The notes under the pieces were generated by a model. That model ran no database searches and had not been told where the DNA came from. It saw nothing but the letters and a program-made list of their open reading frames with translations. From positions 1-55,022 of the forward strand of contig JAQMWT010000603.1 of NCBI GenBank assembly GCA_029834535.1: DNA of 55,022 nucleotides, given 5' to 3'. The DNA comes from Chrysophaeum taylorii (Eukaryota; Sar; Pelagophyceae; Pelagomonadales; Pelagomonadaceae). The position numbers and the translations under genes were made by a program. This document shows positions 22,101 through 31,080 of this stretch, one piece after another; the first letter of the stretch is position 1; each line of letters begins with the position of its first letter.

Positions 22101-24524
22101 ATGAGCGGCGCCGCGGTTCCCAGCGGAACCATCGGGAGCGCAGGAATGTCTGGAGACCGCGACCGAGCTCGAACGAACGCGATTCGGCACTTGAATGCTT
22201 TCGCCAACGGTAAAGGCGACCGGCCCCGGGGCCCCTTCAGCGATGTGGTCGTTGCGGTCTTGGCGGCGCCCAGGGTTTGGGAGCGCTTCGCCTTCTATCT
22301 CGTCGAGGAAACGAGCCTCGGAACGACGAGCATCCTCGACATTTTGGGCATCGTCCTCCGGGCCGCCAAGACCAGGTTCGACGTTCGGGGAGCGGCGGCG
22401 GACGTCAAAGACTTCTTCGTGTGTCTCAACTCGGATTCGCGCTCGGAATGGGCCGTCTGGTATCGTGGTATACGCCACAACATCCAGCGGATCAAGTCTC
22501 AACGCTCGATGGCGGCGGGCGAAGATGAGGACCACACGGCTCCAGCTATATACCCGTGCCAAATTGACCGCATTGTCCGGGCCTACGCTCGGAAGGGCAG
22601 CCAGGAATCCGCCAAGCGCATCCACACGATCCACGGCCTCTGGATGGCAGGGGCTCGATCGAGCGAGCCCAGGTGGATGGCGCTAGGAAACGTGGGACGC
22701 TTCGACGTCCAGTTCAACGCGTGGTTCATCACGGTGCCGCAGTCCAAGGTCTCGAAGACCAAGCTCACTGCCTGGATTGCGGGGAACGGGTGGGAACGCT
22801 GCATTCTTACGTCCTTTGCCGACAACATGGTCCTCAATCGCCCCGAAGTCCAGGGGGACGACGGCACTCGCTGGCTCTTCCCCGACCTCGTCAACACGGA
22901 CAGCTCCGCGAAGAGGATCGGGCGATACGTCAAGGACCTGTTGCCGCGTTCCTCAACGGCGGCCCGAGGCTCGCGTGCTCGCAGCTTCGAAGCCGTCGAA
23001 ATTACTGGCGGCGACGACAAGCTTCCCGACAACGCCTCCGCGGCTAGCTTCCGCCACGGTGTCTGCGAGTATCTTGCCGGCTCGTTGGCCCTCGAGCACT
23101 GCGTAATGGTGACGGGACACGAGCTTCGCTCTGTCTCAGCATTCTTCGAATACTTCCGGAAGTTGAACTGCCAAGTCATGCCGGGCGCAATCATCCTCGC
23201 GGGCTGGCGCAAGCCGGCTTGGGGCCAAATACCCCGCGGTCCCGTGCCGGCGTCCATCGACGTCATCCTCGCCCTCGGCGTTGACCCCGACAAGCTCGTC
23301 GATGTCATAAAAGTCGTGCTTCAGATCGACACCCAGTACCCCGAAGAATATCAACGCGACGGGAAGCTGTGGAGCCTCATCACGGCGGCCTTCGCCAGCA
23401 TCGTCATGTACTACCCCGAGCGGCAGGACGGCAATTATTTCCTGTTCGTTAACCTTAAGCTTCGAGACGCCGTCAATCCTATCTTTGGTACGCAGTACGG
23501 CGCGCCCGACGCCGTCCTTCGCCAATGGAGCCGCAAAATTTGCTTTGCGTTCGACGAGGCCAACCTTCACCTCACAGGCCGCTGGATCTCAGGCGATGAG
23601 GATCGTGAGATGGCTCGCCAGCGCAACGAAAACCGCGAGCTCCACGGAAAGGTCGATCAACTCCACGGAAAGCAGCCAATCGAGCCACCGGAGCAGCCAC
23701 TCCTGCCGCCTCCACCGGCGCTGCCGCCTCCAGCAGCGCACAACCCCGTCGCTCCGCTTCCACCACCGCCGCCGCCTCCCGCGATGGCATCGGCGTCGGT
23801 CCCGGCCTTGGCCCCGGCCCCTGTCGTGCCTCAGCCCGAGCGGATCGTGAACGCACCAATCCCCGCACCGGCGCCCACAGCCGTTGTCGTGCCCCCGCCC
23901 ACGCCGGCGGCAGTCATGCCGCCTTTGGTCATGCAATCTCGAGGCCCTCTCCCACCCTCCGTCTTCCCGGCCTGCACTCACGCGACCGCTCCTCCAACAG
24001 TCAACAACATGCTCGTGCGTTCCAGCGCAGCACCCTCATTCGACCTCGACAAACTCAGTGGCGTCGCCGCCGTGGATGTCGTTGTCGGGTGGTTAGGACA
24101 TAAATTGCCTCCCACCATGACACGCCAGGACAAGAGACGCTGCGAGAATCTGCTCATTTGTGTCAGGTTTATGGGAACCGACGCCGAAATCAAGGTATTG
24201 GCATCGTCGAACATGGAAATTGGCAAAAAGCGCGCACTTGCCTCCAAACTCCTCGGCTTCGTACGCCGCTACCTTGCGATGTTGTACATGAAGCACAAGA
24301 ACCCATCGGATCCGATGCCCAAGGCCTTCGAAGCGAAGGGCGGCATGAAGGCCAACTACATCGACGACCGAGTCAGTCAGATCTCCAACCTCCCCGGAAT
24401 CTCCCGCCGGAATTTCCCAATCTCAAGAGCAAACTTCCACAATCTCCGAAAGGAGATCGACGACACGTTCGACCCCGATTTCGCCCCCGCTGCCAAACGA
24501 CCGCGCATCGCGAGCAGCAACTAA
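22101..24524 (+). CDS. Tyrosine recombinase, Crypton-like, 807 aa
   Basis: Intact frame from ATG 22101 to TAA. An N-terminal helical region (about 45-165) precedes a tyrosine-recombinase catalytic domain. GARSSEP carries the first catalytic Arg (R186), QSKVSKT the beta-strand Lys, ASFRHG the second Arg (R318), VTGHE the His (H340) and FFEYFRK the likely nucleophile Tyr (Y351). The residue three before R318, usually His, is Ala. A coiled-coil stretch, a long Pro/Ala-rich linker (about 550-670) and a basic helical C-terminal domain (about 680-807, ending near AAKRPRIA, a possible nuclear signal) follow. Cryptons are DNA transposons that use such an enzyme for integration and excision through circular DNA. 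DIRS-type recombinases are the alternative, but no reverse transcriptase is near. Its intactness among degenerate repeats suggests recent activity or selection. Confidence 0.65.
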   Translation: MSGAAVPSGTIGSAGMSGDRDRARTNAIRHLNAFANGKGDRPRGPFSDVVVAVLAAPRVWERFAFYLVEETSLGTTSILDILGIVLRAAKTRFDVRGAAADVKDFFVCLNSDSRSEWAVWYRGIRHNIQRIKSQRSMAAGEDEDHTAPAIYPCQIDRIVRAYARKGSQESAKRIHTIHGLWMAGARSSEPRWMALGNVGRFDVQFNAWFITVPQSKVSKTKLTAWIAGNGWERCILTSFADNMVLNRPEVQGDDGTRWLFPDLVNTDSSAKRIGRYVKDLLPRSSTAARGSRARSFEAVEITGGDDKLPDNASAASFRHGVCEYLAGSLALEHCVMVTGHELRSVSAFFEYFRKLNCQVMPGAIILAGWRKPAWGQIPRGPVPASIDVILALGVDPDKLVDVIKVVLQIDTQYPEEYQRDGKLWSLITAAFASIVMYYPERQDGNYFLFVNLKLRDAVNPIFGTQYGAPDAVLRQWSRKICFAFDEANLHLTGRWISGDEDREMARQRNENRELHGKVDQLHGKQPIEPPEQPLLPPPPALPPPAAHNPVAPLPPPPPPPAMASASVPALAPAPVVPQPERIVNAPIPAPAPTAVVVPPPTPAAVMPPLVMQSRGPLPPSVFPACTHATAPPTVNNMLVRSSAAPSFDLDKLSGVAAVDVVVGWLGHKLPPTMTRQDKRRCENLLICVRFMGTDAEIKVLASSNMEIGKKRALASKLLGFVRRYLAMLYMKHKNPSDPMPKAFEAKGGMKANYIDDRVSQISNLPGISRRNFPISRANFHNLRKEIDDTFDPDFAPAAKRPRIASSN

Positions 24525-25061
24525 TCCGAACACCGCGAGCACGCCCTGGAACCGCCCCTAAGCCGCCGGCCGTCCGCGACCGGGGGAACAAGCTGACATT
24601 AACAAGTAAGAAAAGCATCACCCATCGGTTTGCAACCTCGGGCCGACCCCGTAGCCTCGTGCCAGAAGGCCGCGAAAGGGTCCTTCTACGCGACGCGAGC
24701 CGCCGGTGTCGAAGAAGCGGCTTTAGCGGCGCCGAGGTGCCGAGACGCCGGAGGGCTCCACAAAAGCCGCCGGCGGCGCCGGAGGCGCCGCCGCGGCGCT
24801 GGAGGGCGCCACTAAAGCCTTCGGCGCCGCCAAAGCCGCCGGGGCCTCCGGCGGCGGCGTCACCGGCGCCGCCAAAGCCGCTGGCGCCTCCAGCGCCGGC
24901 CCCGAAGGCTTCGTCACCTACGGCGCCTTCGGCGCTTCGGCGGCTTCGGCGCCTCTGGCGCCGGCGCCTCCGGCGCCGGAACACTTTTTTCCGGCACGGG
25001 GTGTCCGGAAATCGTTGCGTTTTTTTGTGTGCCTTCTCCGTTTTCCGTATTTTCTTTTTAC
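24525..25061. other. GGC/GCC-rich low-complexity region downstream of the recombinase
   Basis: About 24690-24985 is built from degenerate GGCGCC and GCCGCC units, so all frames give Ala/Gly/Pro/Arg-rich peptides. It is not called as a gene. A short inverted GCCGGAA/TTCCGGC lies at about 24974-24995 and may be a hairpin. Confidence 0.6.
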
Positions 25062-25193
25062 GTGCTAGAAAGAGAAGTTACCTATAGGACGCAAGACTGC
25101 TTCCAAACCAGGAAAGAAAGAAGATAAAGAAAAAAGATAAGCCGTAAGTAGCTTGCTAGAAAGAGAAATTACCTATAGGACGCAAGACTGCTT
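25062..25193 (+). repeat. Direct repeat of about 40 bp, 91 bp apart
   Basis: The block beginning TGCTAGAAAGAGAA and ending GCAAGACTGCTT occurs at 25062-25102 and again at 25153-25193, with one base difference. It precedes the coiled-coil ORF. Confidence 0.8.
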
Positions 25194-25244
25194 AGGACGT
25201 CTTCCGGTTTTTCTCGCGGTAAACCGCGTCATCATCTTCTTGAT

Positions 25245-25815
25245 CATGGTGCGGGGAAGGCCGGATTTCGTGCATTCCGCGGAGAGATTCCCGCCGCCGG
25301 ATTTACGCGGGAAAACGAAAGAGGCGCAAGTTCCTTTGAAAAGGAACTGGTACTCGAGTGTCCTCGCCCAGGAGCGGAATGGCGAAGAGAAAGTGTACAA
25401 GCGCGCTGTTGATGCGTGGAAGCGCTTGTGGCGTCTTCGAGACGATCGCTTTCTCGAGCGCGAACGTGAGGTCCGTCGCGACAAGATGGGGCGATTGCGG
25501 GCCGCTCGTCGTGAAGCTCTTGCCGCCGGCGATGAGGATGCGGCGATGCTGCTTGAGCGTCAACGCGAGGCCAAGCGTATTGCCATTGCAGAGCGGCGTG
25601 ATGATCGTCTAGAGAAGCGCACGCCGGCGACGATGACGCGATGCGCGCGCTCGAGGACGAACGCGAGAGTGATCGTCTGCGCCACGCCGTATGCCGCGAG
25701 AGTCGCAGGGAAGCTAAACGAGCTGGAGACGAGGCTGCGATCTTGCAATGTCAGCGGGAACGAGAGCGCAGTCGTCGTAGTCACCAGCAGCGCTCCTCGC
25801 CCCCCCCCCCTTTCT
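25245..25815 (+). pseudogene. Charged coiled-coil protein, frameshifted; unknown function
   Basis: ATG at 25245 (MVRGRPDF). The frame encodes a helical protein dense in Arg, Glu and Ala, with repeats of the form RREALAAGDEDAAMLLERQR. Near 25610 the pattern leaves this frame and continues in another (DDDAMRALEDERES, then REAKRAGDEAAILQCQRERE). That points to a single-base indel in a gene of about 190 codons. Arg/Glu-rich repeats of this kind occur in the N-terminal part of some Helitron proteins, but no Rep motif is visible. Unassigned. Confidence 0.4.
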
Positions 25816-26176
25816 AAATACTAAACGGATCACAAGAAACGAGAAATTCAATGTGCGTCTCTCTGTACGTCTGTCTCTCTGTCTCTCTCTCTGTCCCCTT
25901 AACGTGTTCTTCCGTATTTTCTTGCGTCACGTAAAGCTCTTTTGGCCCTCCTCGCCCCCCCCCCTTTCTAACTTTCATTTGTTTTTTTCAACCAAAGCCC
26001 TGCCGCGCCGGCCCTAATTCATCCCGTGCTTCGGAAAAGGGCAGGTTTATACAACCTTACCCTCACCAGTAACACGTCACATACATACTAAACTTTTGGC
26101 GCGTAAGAAATACGCAGGTTTATTGTGCCTTACCCTCGCTCGTACCACGTCACCACACAGCATCTTAGATACATAC
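25816..26176. other. Low-complexity intergenic DNA with short direct repeats
   Basis: Contains a CT-rich stretch and a duplicated CTCCTCGCCCCCCCCCC block (about 25793 and 25947). It also has two imperfect copies of a block starting GCAGGTTTAT and containing CCTTACCCTC (about 26042 and 26113). No gene seen. Confidence 0.6.
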
Positions 26177-27213
26177 AAGTGCAGGCCAGTAAGTTCACCT
26201 AGTCCCAATCTCTAACCCCAGTAAGTTCACCGGGTCCCAGTAAGTTCACCTGGCCAGTAAGTTCACCTAGTCCAAATTTCTAACCTCAGTAAGTTCGGCG
26301 CAAACCCACTCGTGCTCACACCACTCCTTCGAGCTCGTCGCTGTCGCCTCCGCCAATCTAAGCTGCTTCGATCCGCACACCCCGCTAATCTGTGAGTTTA
26401 CTCTAAACCCCCCAGTAAGTTCACCTGGTCCCAGTAAGTTCACCTGGTCACTATATTCACCTAGTCCCAATCTCAAACCCCAGTAAGTTCACCTGGTCCC
26501 AGTAAGTTCACCTACAGTGCGCGTGTAGACGCCGGGAGGGGGCTTATCGGTATTGCGCAGCGCGTGTGGGGTAGGGTGGAGTCGTCGACTCAAAAGAGCA
26601 TATCCTCGGGGTTGCCGATCGACAGAGAGCCACGTAGAGCTGGACGTCACAGAAGACGGGCTTCGCCAAGAGGACGCCGACCTCGCGGGGCGTCTGGCCC
26701 TGGCTCTTGGTGATCGTTCGGCGTCGGCGGGCCTTAAGGGATACAGGTTGGAGGAGCCTCGGTGACAACGACACGATCGATCATGTATCTGGTACCGTTG
26801 CAGTGGCCGTGCGACGGGTCGAGGTTGCGAAGACTTTAAGCTCGCGATCAAAGTCAGCATGCCGTTGGTTGTCAGGGAGTTCAAAACTCGACTCTTGAGA
26901 GCGAGGCGTCGTCTTCCGACCCAACCTAGTCGGCCGAAAAGAACTCCGACGCCTCGTCTCCGGGAAAAAAAGGCCGCGGTCATGCGCGCGTTGTCAGCAT
27001 CGACAACATCGTTTCGACGGGGCGTGAGAATGGCGCGCTGAAAGAGCCGCCGCCGCGGGTCGTGGAAACAGTCTGCGAGGTCGCCGTAGACGGCTTGGAG
27101 GATCACTGCCTGCCTGGCTCGCGGGCCTACCTAATCCTTACCCTAAATCGAGGGACAGACACACATCCTTCATGCTCCCCACACACACCCCCCTCTTAGC
27201 AGTCGACATTTAA

Positions 27214-27246
<33 letters not shown>

Positions 27247-27271
27247 AACATCTGTCGATTAGTAGTTAGGA
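26177..27271 (-). mobile_element. Helitron-like unit H2 with helicase C-terminal remnant
   Basis: Same family as H1. Plus-strand left end AAGTGCAGGCC at 26177; right end ATTAGTAGTTAGGAC at 27271. The minus strand encodes DCFHDPRR and RAILTPRRNDVV (27106-26960), then, after shifts, NLDPSHGHCNGT, TITKSQGQT and DVQLYVALCR (26774-26544). A GACA/GACAAACA microsatellite is expanded at 27210-27255. Confidence 0.7.
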
Positions 27272-28440
27272 CTAAGCGCTAAACTGCTGCGTCGGTGGAC
27301 GATTTTTTCGGACACGTTGGTCAGAGCATTGGACTTCTCGGCCGGTGGCGGGCCGAGCTCGAGGCGGTCGCACCGCGTGTCAAAACGTTGGGCCTTCAAC
27401 GTGAGCTTGCTGCGGCCGTTGAAGTCGATCCGGGCGAGGTACGTGTACTGTTTTATGGTGGTGTGCTTGCGAGGCGAGTCGTAGGTGTGTTACTTCAGCT
27501 CTTCCATCGCGCCCGCGATCTCCTCCTTCTTCTGCTGCGCCTAGCCTACCTCGGTGGCGTCGTTCTTGGGTCTGCACTGGCGAGACGCTGCTCGAAGTTC
27601 TTGATGAAGCCCGGGACGCGCGCAAGCCCGACAGCAACCTTGTCGACGTGCACGTGCTCGTCGACCTCGCCTCTCTGAAAGGCGGCGATGACATTGGTGA
27701 TTTTTTTCACGTTGAAGGCATTAAAGGCGTCGAGCGTCGGTCGGAAGCTTTGTATGCGAGCGCGTTCCTGATGTTGGAGTATCTCGGGCATGCTGTGTTT
27801 GCGGTTGATGCCGAGGATCGATTGTACGAGAGTTCAGTGACGCCAGCAATCCAGCGTCGCTCGAGAGCCTTTTTCGTAAGGCTGTCGAACCAGGCGCGTC
27901 GGTTGGTGGTTGTTTCAAGGACTACAGCTACAACCGGGACATCCACGCGGAGACGAAACTTCGGTGGCATCGTTGAGCACACAGCGAAGAAAGAACGAGT
28001 CGGTATTAGGGATAGAGTTGCCTGGGGGCTCGGTGGTGTGTGCCGATGACTTGGTTAGCTGGATCCCTAATACAGGCCTCGGGGAGCGACGCCGCGCGCC
28101 AAAACGTGCCAGATGAGGGTTTCGTCGCAAAAAAATGAACAGCCGTGTCAACTCACTTCCACCTCGCCACGTCGCGTTTCTTGCTCAGGGAAGACTACGG
28201 TGAGTACGACCAAGGTGCTGGTACGCTGGGACCGACGGGACCTTCAAAGGATGCTCGTCGCCGAACGATTCAAGGGTTGGCCATCGGACGAAGATTTTGA
28301 GTTTTTTGTAAGTGGATGGGCGCATGACGTCACGAGGCCCTGGAGAGAGAGATTTTTTCTGATGCGTCAGATGTAATAGAGAGAGAAAGCACGTATATAA
28401 TAGAGGAAATAATGGCGTTTCCGTAAAGAATGACCCTTAG
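27272..28440. other. Unassigned region, possibly a decayed gene on the minus strand
   Basis: No frame is convincing. On the minus strand, segments such as NVIAAFQRGEVDEHVHVDKVAVG (27791-27546) and, in a shifted frame, KQYTYLARIDFNG look protein-like; the plus strand is also partly open (27295-28049). I recognise no domain. The last 100 bases before 28441 are AT-richer and flank an LTR. Confidence 0.35.
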
Positions 28441-28443
28441 GCC

Positions 28444-28837
28444 TGGAGAGATTTTACCCTCTCCGGGTACATGGTAGAGACTGCGTGCAGTCTTAGGCGT
28501 GTACAGACCATTCAGCTTGTCACATGCTACTACACAAGGTAGGGATTTGAGCCCTAGCTCCTTAAGGACATTAGGTCCCATATAATCGTTTACACTGACA
28601 ACGAGGAACGAAGCCTCTGTTAATTAAACAGAAAACCCCGTACCTGACGGTACGCACCTGGAGGCCTACTCCATGTTGGAAAAGAGCTTCAGACTAGGTT
28701 CTTCATAGTCATGAATAAGTAATTGCGGAAGGGTAAGGAAGGAACGAGGGAAAGCCGTATTACGGAGAGAAGACCCTCTTGTAGAGATAGGTGTGAAATG
28801 TTCCAGTGTCGCACACATAATAGTGTAGCTCACTGGA
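28444..28837 (-). repeat. 3' LTR of copia element 1
   Basis: About 394 bp, roughly 95% identical by eye to 42245-42640. In element sense it starts TCCAGTGAGC after a purine tract and ends TCTCTCCA. The ends are not the usual TG...CA at the 5' side, but the last two bases are CA. The flank does not show the 5-bp duplication expected with the right-hand flank (AGGCC here, AGTTT there). Confidence 0.85.
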
Positions 28838-28848
28838 CCCCCTCAGCG
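28838..28848 (-). promoter_or_regulatory. Polypurine tract of element 1
   Basis: In element sense CGCTGAGGGGG lies directly before the 3' LTR. A G-rich purine tract in this position primes plus-strand synthesis in LTR retrotransposons. Confidence 0.65.
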
Positions 28849-28954
28849 TGTGAAAACGGTTTATGCATTTCAGACGCTCTTGCGGCGGAACTTGTGCAAT
28901 ATACATGAGAACAGTGAACAATGGAACAAACAACAACAAAACAGTACAAATTAA

Positions 28955-30964
28955 TTATGATGTCGAGCGTGTTGTGATGCTGCGTAAAGAAGCGGTATCG
29001 GTATCCACAACATCAGATGTGTGGTCCAATTCATCCTCGCTATTATCGTCCAGTTCCTTTAACTCTGGAGAAGACGAATTATGATCATCGGAGGATAGGT
29101 CGTTAGCAGTGTTGGTGTTGTGCGTAGTCATTGCATCACTCAAGGTGACCAAGGGTGACATAACAGACGAAAGGAAGGACATAGCAGCATCTGGTGTAAG
29201 AGCGTGTAGATCCAATGCAGGAATAACACGATCATGTGCATCAGACAAAGCTGTGTGGAGGTTATGAGCTGCTGCGTCGATTAGAACTCGCTGTGCCTCA
29301 TTATACGTATCTGGAGGGAACTGTGCAATAGACGAGATAAGCGACCGAGAAATGATATGGACAAATACAGCAGAGGTCGGGATTATGGTGTTCTGATGCA
29401 TTTGAAGACTTGACAAGATGTTATCTAACAAAGAAACATGTTTGATGTTCTCGGTCACTTGAGTATTTAGAGTTTCGTAGGTTTCTTGCATCTGTGTGAG
29501 AGAACTTAGTGCAAGCGATAGTTGATGTTCTCATGCCATCAATTGCTGCTCGGTGTTAGTGAGACGTAAGGATAAAGCCCGAATCTCTTCTTTTAATTGG
29601 TGTAAAGATTCAGCCATATTGTCGTTAGCTTTATCTGGCGTGGGCTCAGCGGGTGGATTATCGATCGGCGCTGGTGACACATCTTCAGAAGAGGTATTAT
29701 CAGAGAAGGTATCAATTATGTGGGATGGGTAGCCAACTTGGACTAACACGTTTTTAAATGCTAATTGTTGATCAGGTGGAAGTTGGCGAAAGTAGTTAAG
29801 CATTGGCGGTACCGTCTCGGAAGAAGTTGCGTCAAGTTGATGAGAAACATCGTTAACAAAGCGTTCGATGAGCACATTAAGTAACTCCTCAGGATTGGTA
29901 ACTACACAGGTTTTATCTTCAACGGACTGTAACAAAGACCAAGCTGCTACAAGGATCTCAAGATTTACACTCGAAATGAAGGGCAGCTGAAGTAAAAGCG
30001 GGGCGTGAGCGTCAGGGTTGACGAGAATTTTAGAAGCATCAACGTTAAGGGATGTTGCAATCTGCATGAGCGCCTCTTTGAGCAGCTTGTTAATAGCAAT
30101 GGACTTTCCAAGGCGGAGGATTATAGCTCTTATGTGAGCAGCTGGATCATTATAACAAGAGAGTTGGAAGGGATGCTGATTATTGCGAATTAACGCTATC
30201 CCGTGATTCGACAAGTTGCACATCACACAAATCAACAGAAAGAAAGGGCGCGGTACATCGAAGCAGTGCGATGCATGTTGCTCAGACGCGAGATGATCCT
30301 CAATAATTTGTCGTATCCTGTCAGTTTTGAGCTCATCTTCAGTGCATATGATGAGCACAAGGGGTGTACCCGGCATATCGGTTTTATTATAACATTTTGT
30401 ACACGCCACATGTACTTTGACAACCCCTTTAATGGGTGGAAAGCGGTGAAAGCGAATACCTTCATTAGGTGATATAGCGGGGGCATTCCGAATGCGCTTT
30501 GCTTTGACGCACAGCAATGAACTAAGATATTGGACGTTATCCACAAACTCTGTCTGTTGTGCTTCGGTAAGCAGCTGCTGCAAAGACTTAAGCCAACACT
30601 GAGGATCCTTATGCTGAGGGATGAGAAAATTCGGCGGGGACGAACCAAGAGCAGTGATGTTCCCTGACATCATCGCAAGTGCGTCAAACTTGCAATGTTT
30701 GAGCAGGAAATACTCAGACTTTGATGTTTGCGATTTAGACTGTTGTTGGACAGTTGCCTTGGGCGCCTTAGGCGTAACGGGTGTAGGTTGATGTCCTTGA
30801 GCCACCGACAAATATGTTTGATGCTTCCGATTAGGGGAACTAGTCGGAGCAACGCTTGGAGTTAGAGCATTAAAGGTGGGGATAGTGACGATACACCACC
30901 ACGGCCACGGTTCAGGGCAGAATGGCGCCGGCTCGCAGCATCTTTGTTTTTTAGTGGGATTCAT
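28955..30964 (-). CDS. Extra 3' ORF of element 1 (X+Y), coiled-coil protein with an in-frame TGA
   Basis: Lies between RNase H and the 3' LTR. The first ATG is at 30964 (MNPTKKQRC). The frame runs to a TGA at 29533-29531 and continues in the same frame to 28955, for about 670 codons overall. A Cys pair (VHVACTKCYNK) might bind metal. The middle is helical and Leu-rich, without obvious signal peptide or transmembrane segment. Around the TGA a coiled coil (LKEEIRALSLRLTNTEQQL, then SLALSSLTQMQETYETL) runs on in register, so the stop probably broke, or is read through in, one longer protein. The C-terminus is Ser/Asp/Glu-rich. Extra ORFs in this position of copia-type elements are sometimes called env-like, but I see no envelope features. 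Function unknown. Confidence 0.6.
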
Positions 30965-31080
30965 CTTAAAAGGAATCTCCACATCACATCTTTCATTACA
31001 TTTCACATTTTAGCGAGCCAGTACTCCTTTACATATGAGGGTTAGTTTAAAGTCATTTCGGACATATTGAAGGGTAAGGA

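Noticed and set aside
24373..24984. Gly/Ala-rich minus-strand ORF behind the recombinase
   Set aside because: Made of degenerate GGCGCC repeats and overlaps the 3' end of the recombinase on the other strand.
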